Source of the DNA: Alphaproteobacteria bacterium | GTDB lineage: Bacteria; Pseudomonadota; Alphaproteobacteria; Micropepsales; Micropepsaceae | Direction: 5' to 3' | Assembly: GCA_025935155.1 (NCBI GenBank) | Contig: JAICVV010000075.1 | Coordinates: 1-8,090 of the forward strand | Length of the DNA: 8,090 nucleotides | Shown: positions 1 to 6,326 of the stretch, piece by piece | How positions within the stretch are numbered: position 1 is the stretch's first letter | How the letters are laid out: each line of letters opens with the position of its first letter | Position numbers and translations under genes: made by a program | The notes under the pieces: generated by a model | Seen by the model: the letters and a program-made list of their open reading frames with translations, nothing else | Told to the model about the DNA's origin: nothing | Database searches by the model: none

Positions 1-1552
1 AGGAGCCGAAAAATTCGCGCACCGCGGCCGCCACCGGCTTCGCATTGATGAGGTCGTGCGGCATGACGCTATCGACATCGACAGCGGACATGCGCTCCTT
101 GATGGCACGTTCCATACGCAGCAGGCCGACGCGGAACTGGTTCTCCATCAGCTCGCCGACCGAACGCACCCGGCGGTTGCCGAGATTGTCGATGTCGTCG
201 ATTTCGCCGCGGCCGTCGCGCAGATCCGCCAGTGCCTTGACGATAGCGAGGATGTCCTCCTTGCGCAGCACGCGCATGGTGTCAGGCGCATCCAGGTTCA
301 GCCGCATGTTCATCTTCACGCGGCCGACGCTGGAAAGATCGTAACGCTCGCTATCGAAGAACAGCTGACCGAACAGAGTCTCGGCGGTGTCGAGAGTGGG
401 TGGCTCGCCCGGACGCATGACGCGATAAATGTCGATCAGTGCCTGCTCTCTGGAGTGGTTCTTGTCCACCGCCATCGTGTTGCGGAGGTAGGCGCCAATG
501 GTGATGCCATCGACGTTGATGACATCGATCTCGTAGAAGCCGGCTTCCACCAGCTCCGACAGATTCGCCTCCGTCAGCTCATCGCCGGCTTCGACATAGA
601 TCTCGCCTGTCTCCGGATTGACCATGTCAAGCGCGGAATAGCGGCCAGCAAGCTCGTCCGTCGAAAGAGCGACCGCGCGCACGCCATCGTCATGCCACTT
701 GCGCAGCATACGTTGGGTGATTTTGGTGCCCGCTTCGGCGATCACCTCTCCCGTCTTGGCGTTTTTCCAATCGGAGTTCGCCTTGGCGTTCTTCATCCAG
801 TTGGGATCGACAGGCGTGGTCCAGCCGCCGTCCTTCGTATGTTTGAAGGCGATCTTCGAGTAGAAGTAATTCAGGATGTCTTCCTGGGTGAGCCCCAGCG
901 CATACAGCAGGGTTGTCGCCGGCAGCTTGCGGCGCCGGTCGATGCGAACATGCATGATATCCTTCGCGTCGAACTCGAAATCGAGCCACGAGCCGCGATA
1001 GGGGATCACGCGGGCGGCGAACAACAGCTTGCCGCTCGAATGCGTCTTGCCCTTGTCGTGATCGAAGAACACGCCGGGGCTGCGATGCATCTGGGAGACG
1101 ATCACCCGCTCGGTACCGTTCACCACGAAAGTGCCGTTTTCGGTCATGAAGGGGATGTCGCCCATATAGACATCCTGCTCCTTGATGTCCTTGACCGACT
1201 TGGCGCCCGTTTCCTGGTCTGTATCGAACACGATCAGCCGCAAGGTCACCTTCAGGGGCGCGGCATAGGTCATGGAGCGCTGCTGGCACTCCTCGACGTC
1301 GAATTTCGGCTCCTCGAAATGGTAGTCCACGTATTCGAGCAGCGAATTCTCAGAGAAATCCTTGATGGGGAACACGGAGCGGAATACGGCTTCCAGCCCC
1401 TCATCGAGCCGTCCGCCTTCGGGCTTCTCGACCTGGAGAAACTGGTCATATGATGTTCTCTGAACCTCGATGAGGTTTGGCATCTCCGCCACTTCATGCA
1501 TTTTGCCGAAGAATTTGCGGAGCCGTTTGCGTCCCGTGAAAGATAGAGTCAT
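1..1552 (-). CDS. rpoB: RNA polymerase beta subunit, N-terminal 517 codons (runs off the window)
   Basis: This is the beta subunit of the core RNA polymerase, which forms one side of the catalytic cleft and the rifampicin pocket. Only the 5' part is present: 517 full codons of a protein normally near 1,350 to 1,390 residues. The ATG at 1552 gives a start ([17 protein letters not shown]) that matches the alphaproteobacterial N-terminus, and an AAGGA lies 10 nt upstream. Visible motifs include [16 protein letters not shown] sequence near residues 20-31, KEQDVYMGD around 124-132, the strongly conserved [20 protein letters not shown] at 152-171, and [17 protein letters not shown] at 183-199. The last residues are REFFGS, so the window ends directly before the SQLSQFMD-type rifampicin-resistance cluster I. 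It is the last gene here of the ribosomal-protein/polymerase cluster and is separated from rplL by a 170-nt structured gap. No frameshift is seen. The identification is certain; the order-level taxonomic placement is not. Confidence 0.98.
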   Translation of the reverse strand, partial: MTLSFTGRKRLRKFFGKMHEVAEMPNLIEVQRTSYDQFLQVEKPEGGRLDEGLEAVFRSVFPIKDFSENSLLEYVDYHFEEPKFDVEECQQRSMTYAAPLKVTLRLIVFDTDQETGAKSVKDIKEQDVYMGDIPFMTENGTFVVNGTERVIVSQMHRSPGVFFDHDKGKTHSSGKLLFAARVIPYRGSWLDFEFDAKDIMHVRIDRRRKLPATTLLYALGLTQEDILNYFYSKIAFKHTKDGGWTTPVDPNWMKNAKANSDWKNAKTGEVIAEAGTKITQRMLRKWHDDGVRAVALSTDELAGRYSALDMVNPETGEIYVEAGDELTEANLSELVEAGFYEIDVINVDGITIGAYLRNTMAVDKNHSREQALIDIYRVMRPGEPPTLDTAETLFGQLFFDSERYDLSSVGRVKMNMRLNLDAPDTMRVLRKEDILAIVKALADLRDGRGEIDDIDNLGNRRVRSVGELMENQFRVGLLRMERAIKERMSAVDVDSVMPHDLINAKPVAAAVREFFGS

Positions 1553-1582
1553 GCGGCGGCTTTCCTTTTCCGTACCATCTGT

Positions 1583-1600
1583 CCGGCCGAAATGGGCCGG
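1583..1600 (-). other. Small hairpin in the rpoB 5' untranslated gap
   Basis: On the minus strand CCGGCC and GGCCGG pair as a 6-bp GC-only stem with a 6-nt loop (CATTTC). It lies about 30 nt upstream of the rpoB ATG and before the AAGGA ribosome-binding site. There is no U-tract, so it does not look like an intrinsic terminator. It may fold the leader near the ribosome-binding site, but its role is inference only. Confidence 0.4.
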
Positions 1601-1631
1601 GAAAACCCGACTATCGATCAACTAATGGCGA

Positions 1632-1679
1632 GAACACCCACGCCTCCGGGAGCCGTTCTCCCGGAGGGGGTGGATGTTC
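1632..1679 (-). promoter_or_regulatory. Strong rplL-rpoB intergenic hairpin (possible attenuator or RNase processing site)
   Basis: A perfect 10-bp stem (CTCCGGGAG-type core; plus-strand arms 1643-1652 and 1658-1667, 5-nt loop) is extended by two further helices: GTGG/CCAC (1670-1673 with 1638-1641) and GAACA/TGTTC (1632-1636 with 1675-1679), separated by small mismatches. Downstream on the transcript there is no run of T, so it is not a standard intrinsic terminator. In Escherichia coli the same intergenic gap carries a partial attenuator and an RNase III site that lower rpoB expression relative to rplL; by analogy this long duplex could do the same. The stem is seen directly; the function is inferred. 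Confidence 0.6.
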
Positions 1680-1722
1680 CAAATATGTACGCGTGAGCGG
1701 TCTTTCAACCCGCCACGCCTCC
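1638..1722 (-). repeat. Direct repeat of a 10-mer in the rplL-rpoB gap
   Basis: The 10-mer GGAGGCGTGG (minus strand) occurs twice: at 1713-1722, directly after the rplL stop codon, and at 1638-1647, as the 3' arm of the large intergenic hairpin. The 5' arm between them (CCAC followed by CCTCC) can therefore pair with either copy. This makes two mutually exclusive folds possible. The first copy also looks like a Shine-Dalgarno sequence but no start codon follows at a useful distance. Confidence 0.5.
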
Positions 1723-2100
1723 TTATTTCAGCTCGACCTTCGCGCCAGCGTCTTCGAGCTGCTTCTTGATCTTGTTTGCCTCGTCCTTGCTCACGTCGGC
1801 TTTCACCTCCTTGGGAGCGCCCTCCACGAGGTCCTTCGCTTCCTTGAGGCCAAGGCCGGTGATCGCGCGGACTTCCTTGATCACGTTGATCTTCTTGTCG
1901 CCGGCATCGGTGAGAACGACGGTGAATTCCGTCTTCTCCGCTGCCGGAGCGGCTGCGGCACCCGCCGCCGGAGCGGCCGCCATCGCGACCGGAGCCGCGG
2001 CGGAGACGCCCCACTTTTCTTCCAGCATCTTCGAGAGCTCAGCCGCCTCAATGACCGTGAGCCCCGAAAGATCGGTGACTATTTGTTCCAGATTTGCCAT
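1723..2100 (-). CDS. rplL: 50S ribosomal protein L7/L12
   Basis: This is the acidic stalk protein of the large ribosomal subunit. Dimers bind the C-terminal tail of L10 and recruit the translational GTPases. The 125 residues match the usual length. An N-terminal dimerisation region (about 1-32, [20 protein letters not shown]) is followed by an alanine/proline-rich flexible hinge (about 34-54) and the globular C-terminal domain (about 57-125), with the [20 protein letters not shown] helix that contacts factors. The ATG at 2100 has an AAGGA about 9 nt upstream. It lies 47 nt after rplJ and is surely co-transcribed with it, so the L10 leader upstream is expected to control both. The gap to rpoB holds a strong hairpin. 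Confidence 0.98.
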   Translation of the reverse strand: MANLEQIVTDLSGLTVIEAAELSKMLEEKWGVSAAAPVAMAAAPAAGAAAAPAAEKTEFTVVLTDAGDKKINVIKEVRAITGLGLKEAKDLVEGAPKEVKADVSKDEANKIKKQLEDAGAKVELK

Positions 2101-2147
2101 TTCCCAAGTTCCTTTGGTTCGGGTTCAATATTCGGTTCGGTTGTCGC

Positions 2148-2663
2148 CTATGCGGCTTCCTTGTTGGCGTAAGCAGAAAGGACCCTGGCCAACTGACCGG
2201 CAGGCGCCTGCAGCACCCCAGCGATTTTCGTCGCGGGGGCCTGTAACAGCCCCACGATCTTGGCCCTGAGCTGATCGAGCGACGGCAGTTCGGCCAGAGC
2301 CTTCACCCCGTTCACATCGAGAGCCTGAGTGCCGACCACACCGCCCAGAATCACGAGCTTGTCGTTCTCCCTGGCGTAGGCCACCGCGATCTTCGAGGCC
2401 GAAACCGGATCCTTGCTCACCGCAATCCCGGTCGGACCTTTGAACAGATGCGCGATACCTGCAGCCGGCGTTCCTTCCAGCGCACGCATGGCAAGACGGT
2501 TTTTCGCGACCTGGAACGAGGCGCCTTCCGCTCGCATACGCGCGCGCAGGGTGCTCATCTGGGCCACAGTCATGCCGGAATAGTGGGCGACTACCACGGA
2601 GCCGGCTTCGCTGAAGACCCCTTTCAGGTCTTCGACGACTTCGACTTTCTTGGCTTTCTCCAC
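2148..2663 (-). CDS. rplJ: 50S ribosomal protein L10
   Basis: L10 anchors L7/L12 dimers to the ribosome, and the L10-L12 complex represses translation from its own leader RNA. I place the start at the GTG at 2661-2663, giving 171 residues beginning [17 protein letters not shown]. This aligns without gaps to the usual alphaproteobacterial form (MDRAEK...), and an AAGGAG sits exactly 6 nt upstream. An in-frame GTG at 2676-2678 would add five residues (MKEKE) but its codons would consist of the Shine-Dalgarno itself, and it has no ribosome-binding site of its own. Visible features are [16 protein letters not shown] (about 21-36) in the RNA-binding domain, VAKNRLA (about 52-58), [10 protein letters not shown] (about 74-83), and a C-terminal alanine-rich helical tail that binds L12. 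The preceding 190 nt contain the L10 leader. Confidence 0.96.
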   Translation of the reverse strand: MEKAKKVEVVEDLKGVFSEAGSVVVAHYSGMTVAQMSTLRARMRAEGASFQVAKNRLAMRALEGTPAAGIAHLFKGPTGIAVSKDPVSASKIAVAYARENDKLVILGGVVGTQALDVNGVKALAELPSLDQLRAKIVGLLQAPATKIAGVLQAPAGQLARVLSAYANKEAA

Positions 2664-2669
2664 TTCCTT

Positions 2670-2675
2670 CTCCTT
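2670..2675 (-). promoter_or_regulatory. Shine-Dalgarno that fixes the rplJ start
   Basis: AAGGAG on the minus strand lies 6 nt before the GTG at 2663. It falls inside the codons that would follow the upstream in-frame GTG at 2678, which argues against that longer start. It is the likely target of translational repression through the upstream leader. Confidence 0.75.
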
Positions 2676-2740
2676 CACAGAAATGCGTGGCGATCCGCAT
2701 CTCCGCCCTGTGACAGACTGCGGTTCTCACCGCCGCCACT

Positions 2741-2820
2741 CCTGTCCAGGGTTCAAACCCGAACCCCGTCTGCGCTGGAGATTAAGTCCCACAAGGACAC
2801 CAGCGGTCTCGGACAGGTCA
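2741..2820 (-). promoter_or_regulatory. L10 leader RNA (ribosomal protein autoregulatory element)
   Basis: The minus strand carries the diagnostic L10-leader core: GAGACCGC, a GG-rich helix, ACTTAATCTCC and GCGCAGACGG. It closely parallels the Escherichia coli rplJ leader (GAAGACCGC ... ACTTAATCCCC ... GCGTAGACGG). The fold is visible. CGCTGG (2800-2805) pairs with CCAGCG (2773-2778). Inside it, GTCC (2795-2798) pairs with GGAC (2786-2789) across a TTGTG loop, leaving the conserved TTAATCT internal bulge on one side. CCTGTC (2812-2817) pairs with GACGGG (2765-2770, one G-U) as the closing stem. A further hairpin, GGGTTC/GAACCC (2749-2754 and 2761-2766), follows. In known systems the L10-(L12)4 complex binds here and represses rplJ and rplL translation. 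Location between rplA and rplJ is exactly as expected. Confidence 0.9.
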
Positions 2821-2842
2821 TTCCGGCTATCGCCAGCCGGAA
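2821..2842 (-). other. Hairpin just after rplA, upstream of the L10 leader core
   Basis: TTCCGGCT and AGCCGGAA form a perfect 8-bp stem with a 6-nt loop, starting 11 nt beyond the rplA stop. No T-run follows on the minus strand, so it is unlikely to be an intrinsic terminator. A GC-rich hairpin directly 5' of the L10-leader core is also present in Escherichia coli, so this may be the first helix of the leader or an mRNA-processing or 3'-end stabilising element for rplA. Confidence 0.55.
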
Positions 2843-2853
2843 ACTCGTCACTC

Positions 2854-3561
2854 CTACCCGGCCGAAGCCGCGCCAACGCTGGGGAGCGCAACCTTCACGC
2901 CGGGCCCCATCGTCGAACTGATTGAGATCTTCTTCATGTATGTGCCTTTGGCGCCCGCAGGCTTCGCCTTCACGACGCTGTCCACGAACGCCTTCACGTT
3001 CTGGACGATGGCATCTTCGGCGAAGCTGGCTTTGCCAATTCCGGCCTGAACAATTCCCGCTTTCTCGACACGGTATTCGACGGCGCCGCCCTTGGCGTCC
3101 TTGATTGCCTGCGTGACATCCATCGTCACCGTGCCAACCTTCGGGTTCGGCATCAGGCCCCGGGGCCCTAGCACCTTACCGAGACGGCCGACCACACCCA
3201 TCATGTCCGGCGTCGCAATGCAGCGGTCGAAATTGATTTCGCCCTTCTGCACCTGCTCGGCTAAATCTTCCGCGCCCACAATATCGGCGCCCGCCTTTTT
3301 CGCCTCGTCTGCCTTCGCGCCCTTCGCAAACACGGCCACGCGCAAGCTCCGGCCGGTGCCGTTCGGCAGCGAAACCACGCCGCGCACCATCTGGTCCGCG
3401 TGGCGCGGATCGACGCCAAGATTGATCGCCAGTTCGATGGTTTCGTCGAACTTTGCCGTGGCGCGGCTCTTCACCAGCTTTACCGCCTCATCGATGTCGT
3501 AGGCCTTCTCGGTATTCACACCGTCGATGGCCTTCCTGAAGCGCTTCGAAATCTTCGCCAT
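2854..3561 (-). CDS. rplA: 50S ribosomal protein L1
   Basis: L1 forms the mobile stalk at the E site that helps release deacylated tRNA, and in many bacteria it represses its own operon. The 235 residues match the family. The conserved L1 signature [19 protein letters not shown] is at about 128-146, after [14 protein letters not shown] (about 68-81), and [11 protein letters not shown] is the standard N-terminus. The ATG start is 4 nt after the rplK stop, with a GGGAG overlapping the end of rplK, so translational coupling with rplK is likely. The end ([17 protein letters not shown]) is a normal C-terminus. No oddities are seen. Confidence 0.98.
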   Translation of the reverse strand: MAKISKRFRKAIDGVNTEKAYDIDEAVKLVKSRATAKFDETIELAINLGVDPRHADQMVRGVVSLPNGTGRSLRVAVFAKGAKADEAKKAGADIVGAEDLAEQVQKGEINFDRCIATPDMMGVVGRLGKVLGPRGLMPNPKVGTVTMDVTQAIKDAKGGAVEYRVEKAGIVQAGIGKASFAEDAIVQNVKAFVDSVVKAKPAGAKGTYMKKISISSTMGPGVKVALPSVGAASAG

Positions 3562-3565
3562 CCCC

Positions 3566-3994
3566 CTACTCCCGCACCTGGATGCCCATCGAGCGCGCCG
3601 AGCCCTCGATCAACCGCATCGCCATATCAACGTCGTTGGCGTTCAGGTCCTTCATCTTGGCTTGGGCGATCTCGCGCACTTGCGCCTTTGTCACCGTGCC
3701 GGCGAAAGTACGGCCCGGCACCTTGGAGCCACTCTCCAGCTTCGCTGCTTTCTTGAGGAAGTACGACGCAGGCGGCGTTTTCATCTCGAAGGAAAAGGAC
3801 TTATCCGAGAACACGGTGATGTTCACCGGAATCGGCATGCTCTTTTCCATCTGCTGCGTCTTGGCGTTGAACGCCTTGCAGAACTCCATGATGTTGAGGC
3901 CGCGCTGGCCCAAAGCGGGGCCGATCGGCGGCGATGGATTCGCCGCGCCGGCGGGCACCTGCAATTTGATGTAACCCACAATCTTCTTTGCCAC
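3566..3994 (-). CDS. rplK: 50S ribosomal protein L11
   Basis: L11 binds the GTPase-associated centre of 23S rRNA at the base of the L10-L12 stalk. The 142 residues are the usual length. The N-terminal domain carries [20 protein letters not shown] (about 22-41), with the prolines that contact the thiostrepton site. The C-terminal rRNA-binding domain ends with the L11 signature region around [19 protein letters not shown]. The start is GTG at 3994 (protein begins [10 protein letters not shown]), with AAGGAGG about 10 nt upstream. It is 64 nt after nusG and 4 nt before rplA. Confidence 0.98.
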   Translation of the reverse strand: MAKKIVGYIKLQVPAGAANPSPPIGPALGQRGLNIMEFCKAFNAKTQQMEKSMPIPVNITVFSDKSFSFEMKTPPASYFLKKAAKLESGSKVPGRTFAGTVTKAQVREIAQAKMKDLNANDVDMAMRLIEGSARSMGIQVRE

Positions 3995-4058
3995 TTCCGA
4001 TCCGCCTCCTTAGCGGTTTGCGGTGCATGCGAGCCTGGCCGGCCCTCCCGCGCTCACG

Positions 4059-4616
4059 TCAGACCTTTTCGACCTGCGTGTATTCCAATTCCACCGGCGT
4101 CGCGCGCCCGAAAATCGAGACCGCCACCTTTAAACGGGAGCGATCTTCATCCACTTCCTCGACCACGCCGCTGAACGAAGTGAATGGCCCGTCGGCCACC
4201 CGCACCTGCTCGCCGATCTCGAAGGTGATCGACGACTTCGGATGCTCCGCACTTTCATGTGCCTGGTTCAGAATGCGATCCACTTCGCCCTGGCGCAGCG
4301 GCATGGGCTTATTCCCCTGCCCCAGAAAGCCCGTGACCTTCGCCACGTTCTTCACCAGGTGATAGACCTCATCCGTCAGCTTCGCGTTCAGCAGCACGTA
4401 GCCCGGCAAAAACTTGCGCTCCGAGCTCCTCTTCTGCCCGCGCCGGATTTCCACCACCTCTTCGGTCGGCACGACAACGTCCGCCACCAGATCTTCCAAT
4501 TCCTGGATTTTGGCCTGGCGCTTGATCTCCTCGGCCACCTTCCGCTCGAAGTTCGAGTAGGTGTGCACGATGTACCAGCGCGCGTCCGATCTTGCCTGCG
4601 TGCCTGCTTCGCTCAT
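4059..4616 (-). CDS. nusG: Transcription termination/antitermination factor NusG
   Basis: NusG binds RNA polymerase at the clamp helices, lowers pausing and links polymerase to Rho or to ribosomal protein S10. I use the ATG at 4616, giving 185 residues. A TTG 12 nt upstream would add four residues, but it has no ribosome-binding site. The NGN domain spans about 13-118, with WYIVHTYSNFERKVAEEI (14-31), RKFLPGYVLL (67-76) and VTGFLG (94-99). The C-terminal KOW domain follows at about 132-185 (GEQVRVADGPFTSFSGVVEE). It starts 19 nt after secE, a near-universal pairing. The ribosome-binding site is weak (GGGA), so reinitiation from secE is plausible. Confidence 0.97.
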   Translation of the reverse strand: MSEAGTQARSDARWYIVHTYSNFERKVAEEIKRQAKIQELEDLVADVVVPTEEVVEIRRGQKRSSERKFLPGYVLLNAKLTDEVYHLVKNVAKVTGFLGQGNKPMPLRQGEVDRILNQAHESAEHPKSSITFEIGEQVRVADGPFTSFSGVVEEVDEDRSRLKVAVSIFGRATPVELEYTQVEKV

Positions 4617-4635
4617 TCCAAGTCCCAACCGGGCT

Positions 4636-4890
4636 TTAGCCCAATGCTCCGATCAACCAGCGCTCACCCATGGCGAGGATCCAATCGACGCCGAAGAAGA
4701 ACATCATGGTTATGCCGACCATGATGAAGACCATGATCGTGGTGAGGTAGGTCTCCTTCCAGCTCGGCCAGGTGACCTTTGACATTTCGCGGCGAACTTC
4801 GGCAAAGAACTGGATCGGGCCGCCCTTGCGGACGGACACTGACAGGTCCTTGCCGGCGCTGTCGGCAGTCTTCTTCGTGGCTTCGCTCAA
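4636..4890 (-). CDS. secE: Preprotein translocase subunit SecE
   Basis: SecE is the small clamp subunit of the SecYEG protein channel in the inner membrane. The conserved cytoplasmic hinge EVRREMSKVTWPSWKET is at about 31-47, followed by one membrane segment (about 49-73, rich in I, M, V and F). This is the single-span form typical outside enterobacteria. The start is uncertain. The longest in-frame version begins at TTG 4890, 17 nt after tRNA-Trp, giving 84 residues with a hydrophilic lysine-rich N-terminus and only a weak ribosome-binding site. A GTG at 4839 has AAGGA 7 nt upstream and would give 67 residues, closer to many alphaproteobacterial SecE proteins. An in-frame TGA lies just upstream of the TTG, so nothing longer is possible. 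Gene identity is secure. Confidence 0.93.
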   Translation of the reverse strand: MSEATKKTADSAGKDLSVSVRKGGPIQFFAEVRREMSKVTWPSWKETYLTTIMVFIMVGITMMFFFGVDWILAMGERWLIGALG

Positions 4891-4907
4891 GGTCCGAATC
4901 TTTCAAA

Positions 4908-4983
<76 letters not shown>

Positions 4984-5052
4984 AGCGGCAAAACAGCAGC
5001 GCGCCGGGGGAGCCTACCCGCCAGCGCGACCGAATTTTCGCCGAGGTGCGGG

Positions 5053-5081
5053 GATTTAGCAGCGGTGCAGCCCATCCGCAA
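5053..5081 (-). promoter_or_regulatory. Weak sigma-70-like promoter candidate for tRNA-Trp/secE
   Basis: On the minus strand TTGCGG (5076-5081) and TAAATC (5053-5058) are separated by 17 nt, with a TGC just before the -10. Only 3 of 6 bases match the consensus in each box. Position, about 70 nt upstream of the tRNA, is reasonable for a leader. The call rests on spacing and location and is tentative. Confidence 0.25.
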
Positions 5082-5088
5082 GCGGTGC
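5061..5088. repeat. AGCGGTGC direct repeat with 20-bp period
   Basis: The 8-mer AGCGGTGC occurs at 5061-5068 and again at 5081-5088. The starts are exactly 20 bp apart, about two helical turns. It flanks and overlaps the candidate -35 box for the tRNA-Trp direction. It could be a pair of regulator half-sites on one face of the helix, or chance in GC-rich DNA. Confidence 0.3.
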
Positions 5089-5163
5089 TATGGGACAAAT
5101 GGGCGCTCCGCTTCAACTTTTCCACCGTTTACGCTGCCCCCTTCTCGCGGATCCCGAAGGCGC

Positions 5164-5193
5164 TTGCGGTGTCGCGATCAAGGCGGGGATAGT
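5164..5193 (+). promoter_or_regulatory. Weak promoter candidate for the sulfotransferase-like gene
   Basis: TTGCGG (5164-5169) and GATAGT (5188-5193, 4 of 6 consensus bases) are separated by 18 nt. A transcript would begin near 5200, only about a dozen bases before the ATG at 5213 and just before the GAGG ribosome-binding site. Tentative. Confidence 0.25.
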
Positions 5194-5212
5194 ATCGCTC
5201 CAAGAGGCCGTA

Positions 5213-6250
5213 ATGGACCCCCTCACCCAAGCCATCGGCCGCTCGCCGGAGCTGTTGCCGCTTGCCCTCGATCCCTCGACCGATCAGGTGACGTGGGTCC
5301 GGCTCAGCGAGGCCGCTTATGCCCAAGCCAGCTTTCTGGATGAACGTGTGCTTGCGGACAGAGCAGTTCCGCGCCGCTCGGTCCCTTGGCGCTCTCTGAA
5401 CGAGGCGGCAGAGCAGCTACCGCCCGACAACGCCAGTTACATTTTCCACATTGGCCACGTGGGGTCGACACTGCTGTCGCGGCTGCTCGGACAACACCCA
5501 GCCGTTTTCTCGCTGCGTGAGCCCGCGATCCTTCGCACCTTCGCCGAGATTGGCTGCAACCCGGCATCCAGCTGCTGGAGTGAGAGCGAATTTGAGCGGC
5601 GCCTTGGCGCGGTTCTCAAACTGCTCTCACGGACGTTCCGGCCGGACCAGCAGGCGCTGATCAAGGCGACCAGCTTCGTTTCCGAACTGGCCGTAAGAAT
5701 TCTCAGACGGCCGAGCGCGCCAAAAGTCATTTTCATGTTCGTCCCGGCGGAAATTTATCTTGCCAGCATTCTGGGTGCTCCGAACTCGCCCGCAGAGGCT
5801 AAAGCGCTGGCGCCGAGCCGTCTTGACCGCCTCCATCGCCGGATTGGGCAGGAACGCTGGAAACTCTCCGACCTGTCGCCGGGCGAAATTGTTGCCATGA
5901 GCTGGGCGACCGAGATGAGCACGCTGGCCGCTGCCGCTGCCGCCGGCACAAATCGCGTCCTCTGGCTAAACTTCGAGCGCTTGCTCGACGATTCGGCAGC
6001 ATCGCTTTCTTGCATTTTCAATCACCTCGAGATCGAAGCATTGCCGAACGACATCGATGCCCTGCTCGCAGGCCGCGAAATGCGCCGCTATTCAAAAGCG
6101 CCGGAGTATGCCTATGACGCAAATCTCCGGCGCGCCGTGCTGGAACAGGGCCGAAGAGAGCATTCCGCAGAAATAGACCGCGGGCATGCCTGGCTGCAGG
6201 AGGCCTCCGCGGAGTTCAGCGATATCCCGAAACAGGTGGACAACGCCTGA
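5213..6250 (+). CDS. Putative P-loop sulfotransferase-family protein, substrate unknown
   Basis: A 345-residue soluble protein with no signal peptide or membrane segment. I recognise the sulfotransferase-like P-loop fold from YIFHIGHVGSTLLSRLL at about 76-92. This occupies the place of the 5'-phosphosulfate loop that holds the sulfate donor PAPS, and it is followed by a LREP motif at 101-104. A second strand, KVIFMFVPAEIYLASIL (about 171-187), sits where classical enzymes have an R-D-P...S motif for the 3'-phosphate; here the arginine is replaced by V-P. VLWLNFERLLDD (about 249-260) and a C-terminal RYSKAPEYAYDANLR segment (about 292-306) resemble other bacterial members that I recall with RYSKAPE-type ends. 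The ATG at 5213 has GAGG 5 nt upstream; an in-frame ATG at 5090 would add 41 residues with no such site and would run into the promoter region of the opposite strand. Its neighbours do not reveal a substrate. It could be a true sulfotransferase, a nucleotide-binding relative, or a kinase-like P-loop protein. Confidence 0.7.
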   Translation: MDPLTQAIGRSPELLPLALDPSTDQVTWVRLSEAAYAQASFLDERVLADRAVPRRSVPWRSLNEAAEQLPPDNASYIFHIGHVGSTLLSRLLGQHPAVFSLREPAILRTFAEIGCNPASSCWSESEFERRLGAVLKLLSRTFRPDQQALIKATSFVSELAVRILRRPSAPKVIFMFVPAEIYLASILGAPNSPAEAKALAPSRLDRLHRRIGQERWKLSDLSPGEIVAMSWATEMSTLAAAAAAGTNRVLWLNFERLLDDSAASLSCIFNHLEIEALPNDIDALLAGREMRRYSKAPEYAYDANLRRAVLEQGRREHSAEIDRGHAWLQEASAEFSDIPKQVDNA

Positions 6251-6266
6251 TCTGGCGGAGACCCAC

Positions 6267-6294
6267 TTGCTAGTCCAGGCGGGCTACGCTTAGT
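6267..6294 (+). promoter_or_regulatory. Weak promoter candidate for the phosphate uptake pair
   Basis: TTGCTA (6267-6272) and CTTAGT (6289-6294) are 16 nt apart in the 76-nt gap before the DUF47 gene. The match is 4 of 6 and 3 of 6. I see no Pho box in the gap. The pair could instead be read through from the gene upstream, since no terminator is visible. Confidence 0.2.
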
Positions 6295-6326
6295 CACCAC
6301 CGGTCAGTTCGGGCGAGGGGGTCCTA

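Noticed and set aside
56..1453. A 465-codon open frame on the plus strand opposite rpoB
   Set aside because: It is exactly antisense to a highly conserved rpoB segment and arises from the GC-rich codon bias; its translation shows no recognisable family and there is no ribosome-binding site that stands out.
2125..2739. A 204-codon minus-strand frame overlapping rplJ and its leader
   Set aside because: It is a frame shadow of rplJ with arginine/glycine-rich nonsense composition; the rplJ frame has clear homology.
2821..2842. Intrinsic terminator after rplA
   Set aside because: The stem is good, but no T-run follows on the transcript, and the L10 leader begins at once, so a leader helix or processing element is more likely.
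3995..4058. L1-binding regulatory site in the nusG-rplK gap
   Set aside because: A GGCCGGCC palindrome and a possible GAGC/GCTC closing stem are present, but I could not match them to the known L1 target structure.
4617..4628. TTG start four codons upstream for nusG
   Set aside because: There is no Shine-Dalgarno before it, and the ATG at 4616 gives a typical NusG N-terminus.
5090..5212. Upstream extension of the sulfotransferase-like gene to the ATG at 5090
   Set aside because: There is no ribosome-binding site there, and the extra 41 residues would run into the opposite-strand promoter region. The ATG at 5213 has GAGG at 5 nt.
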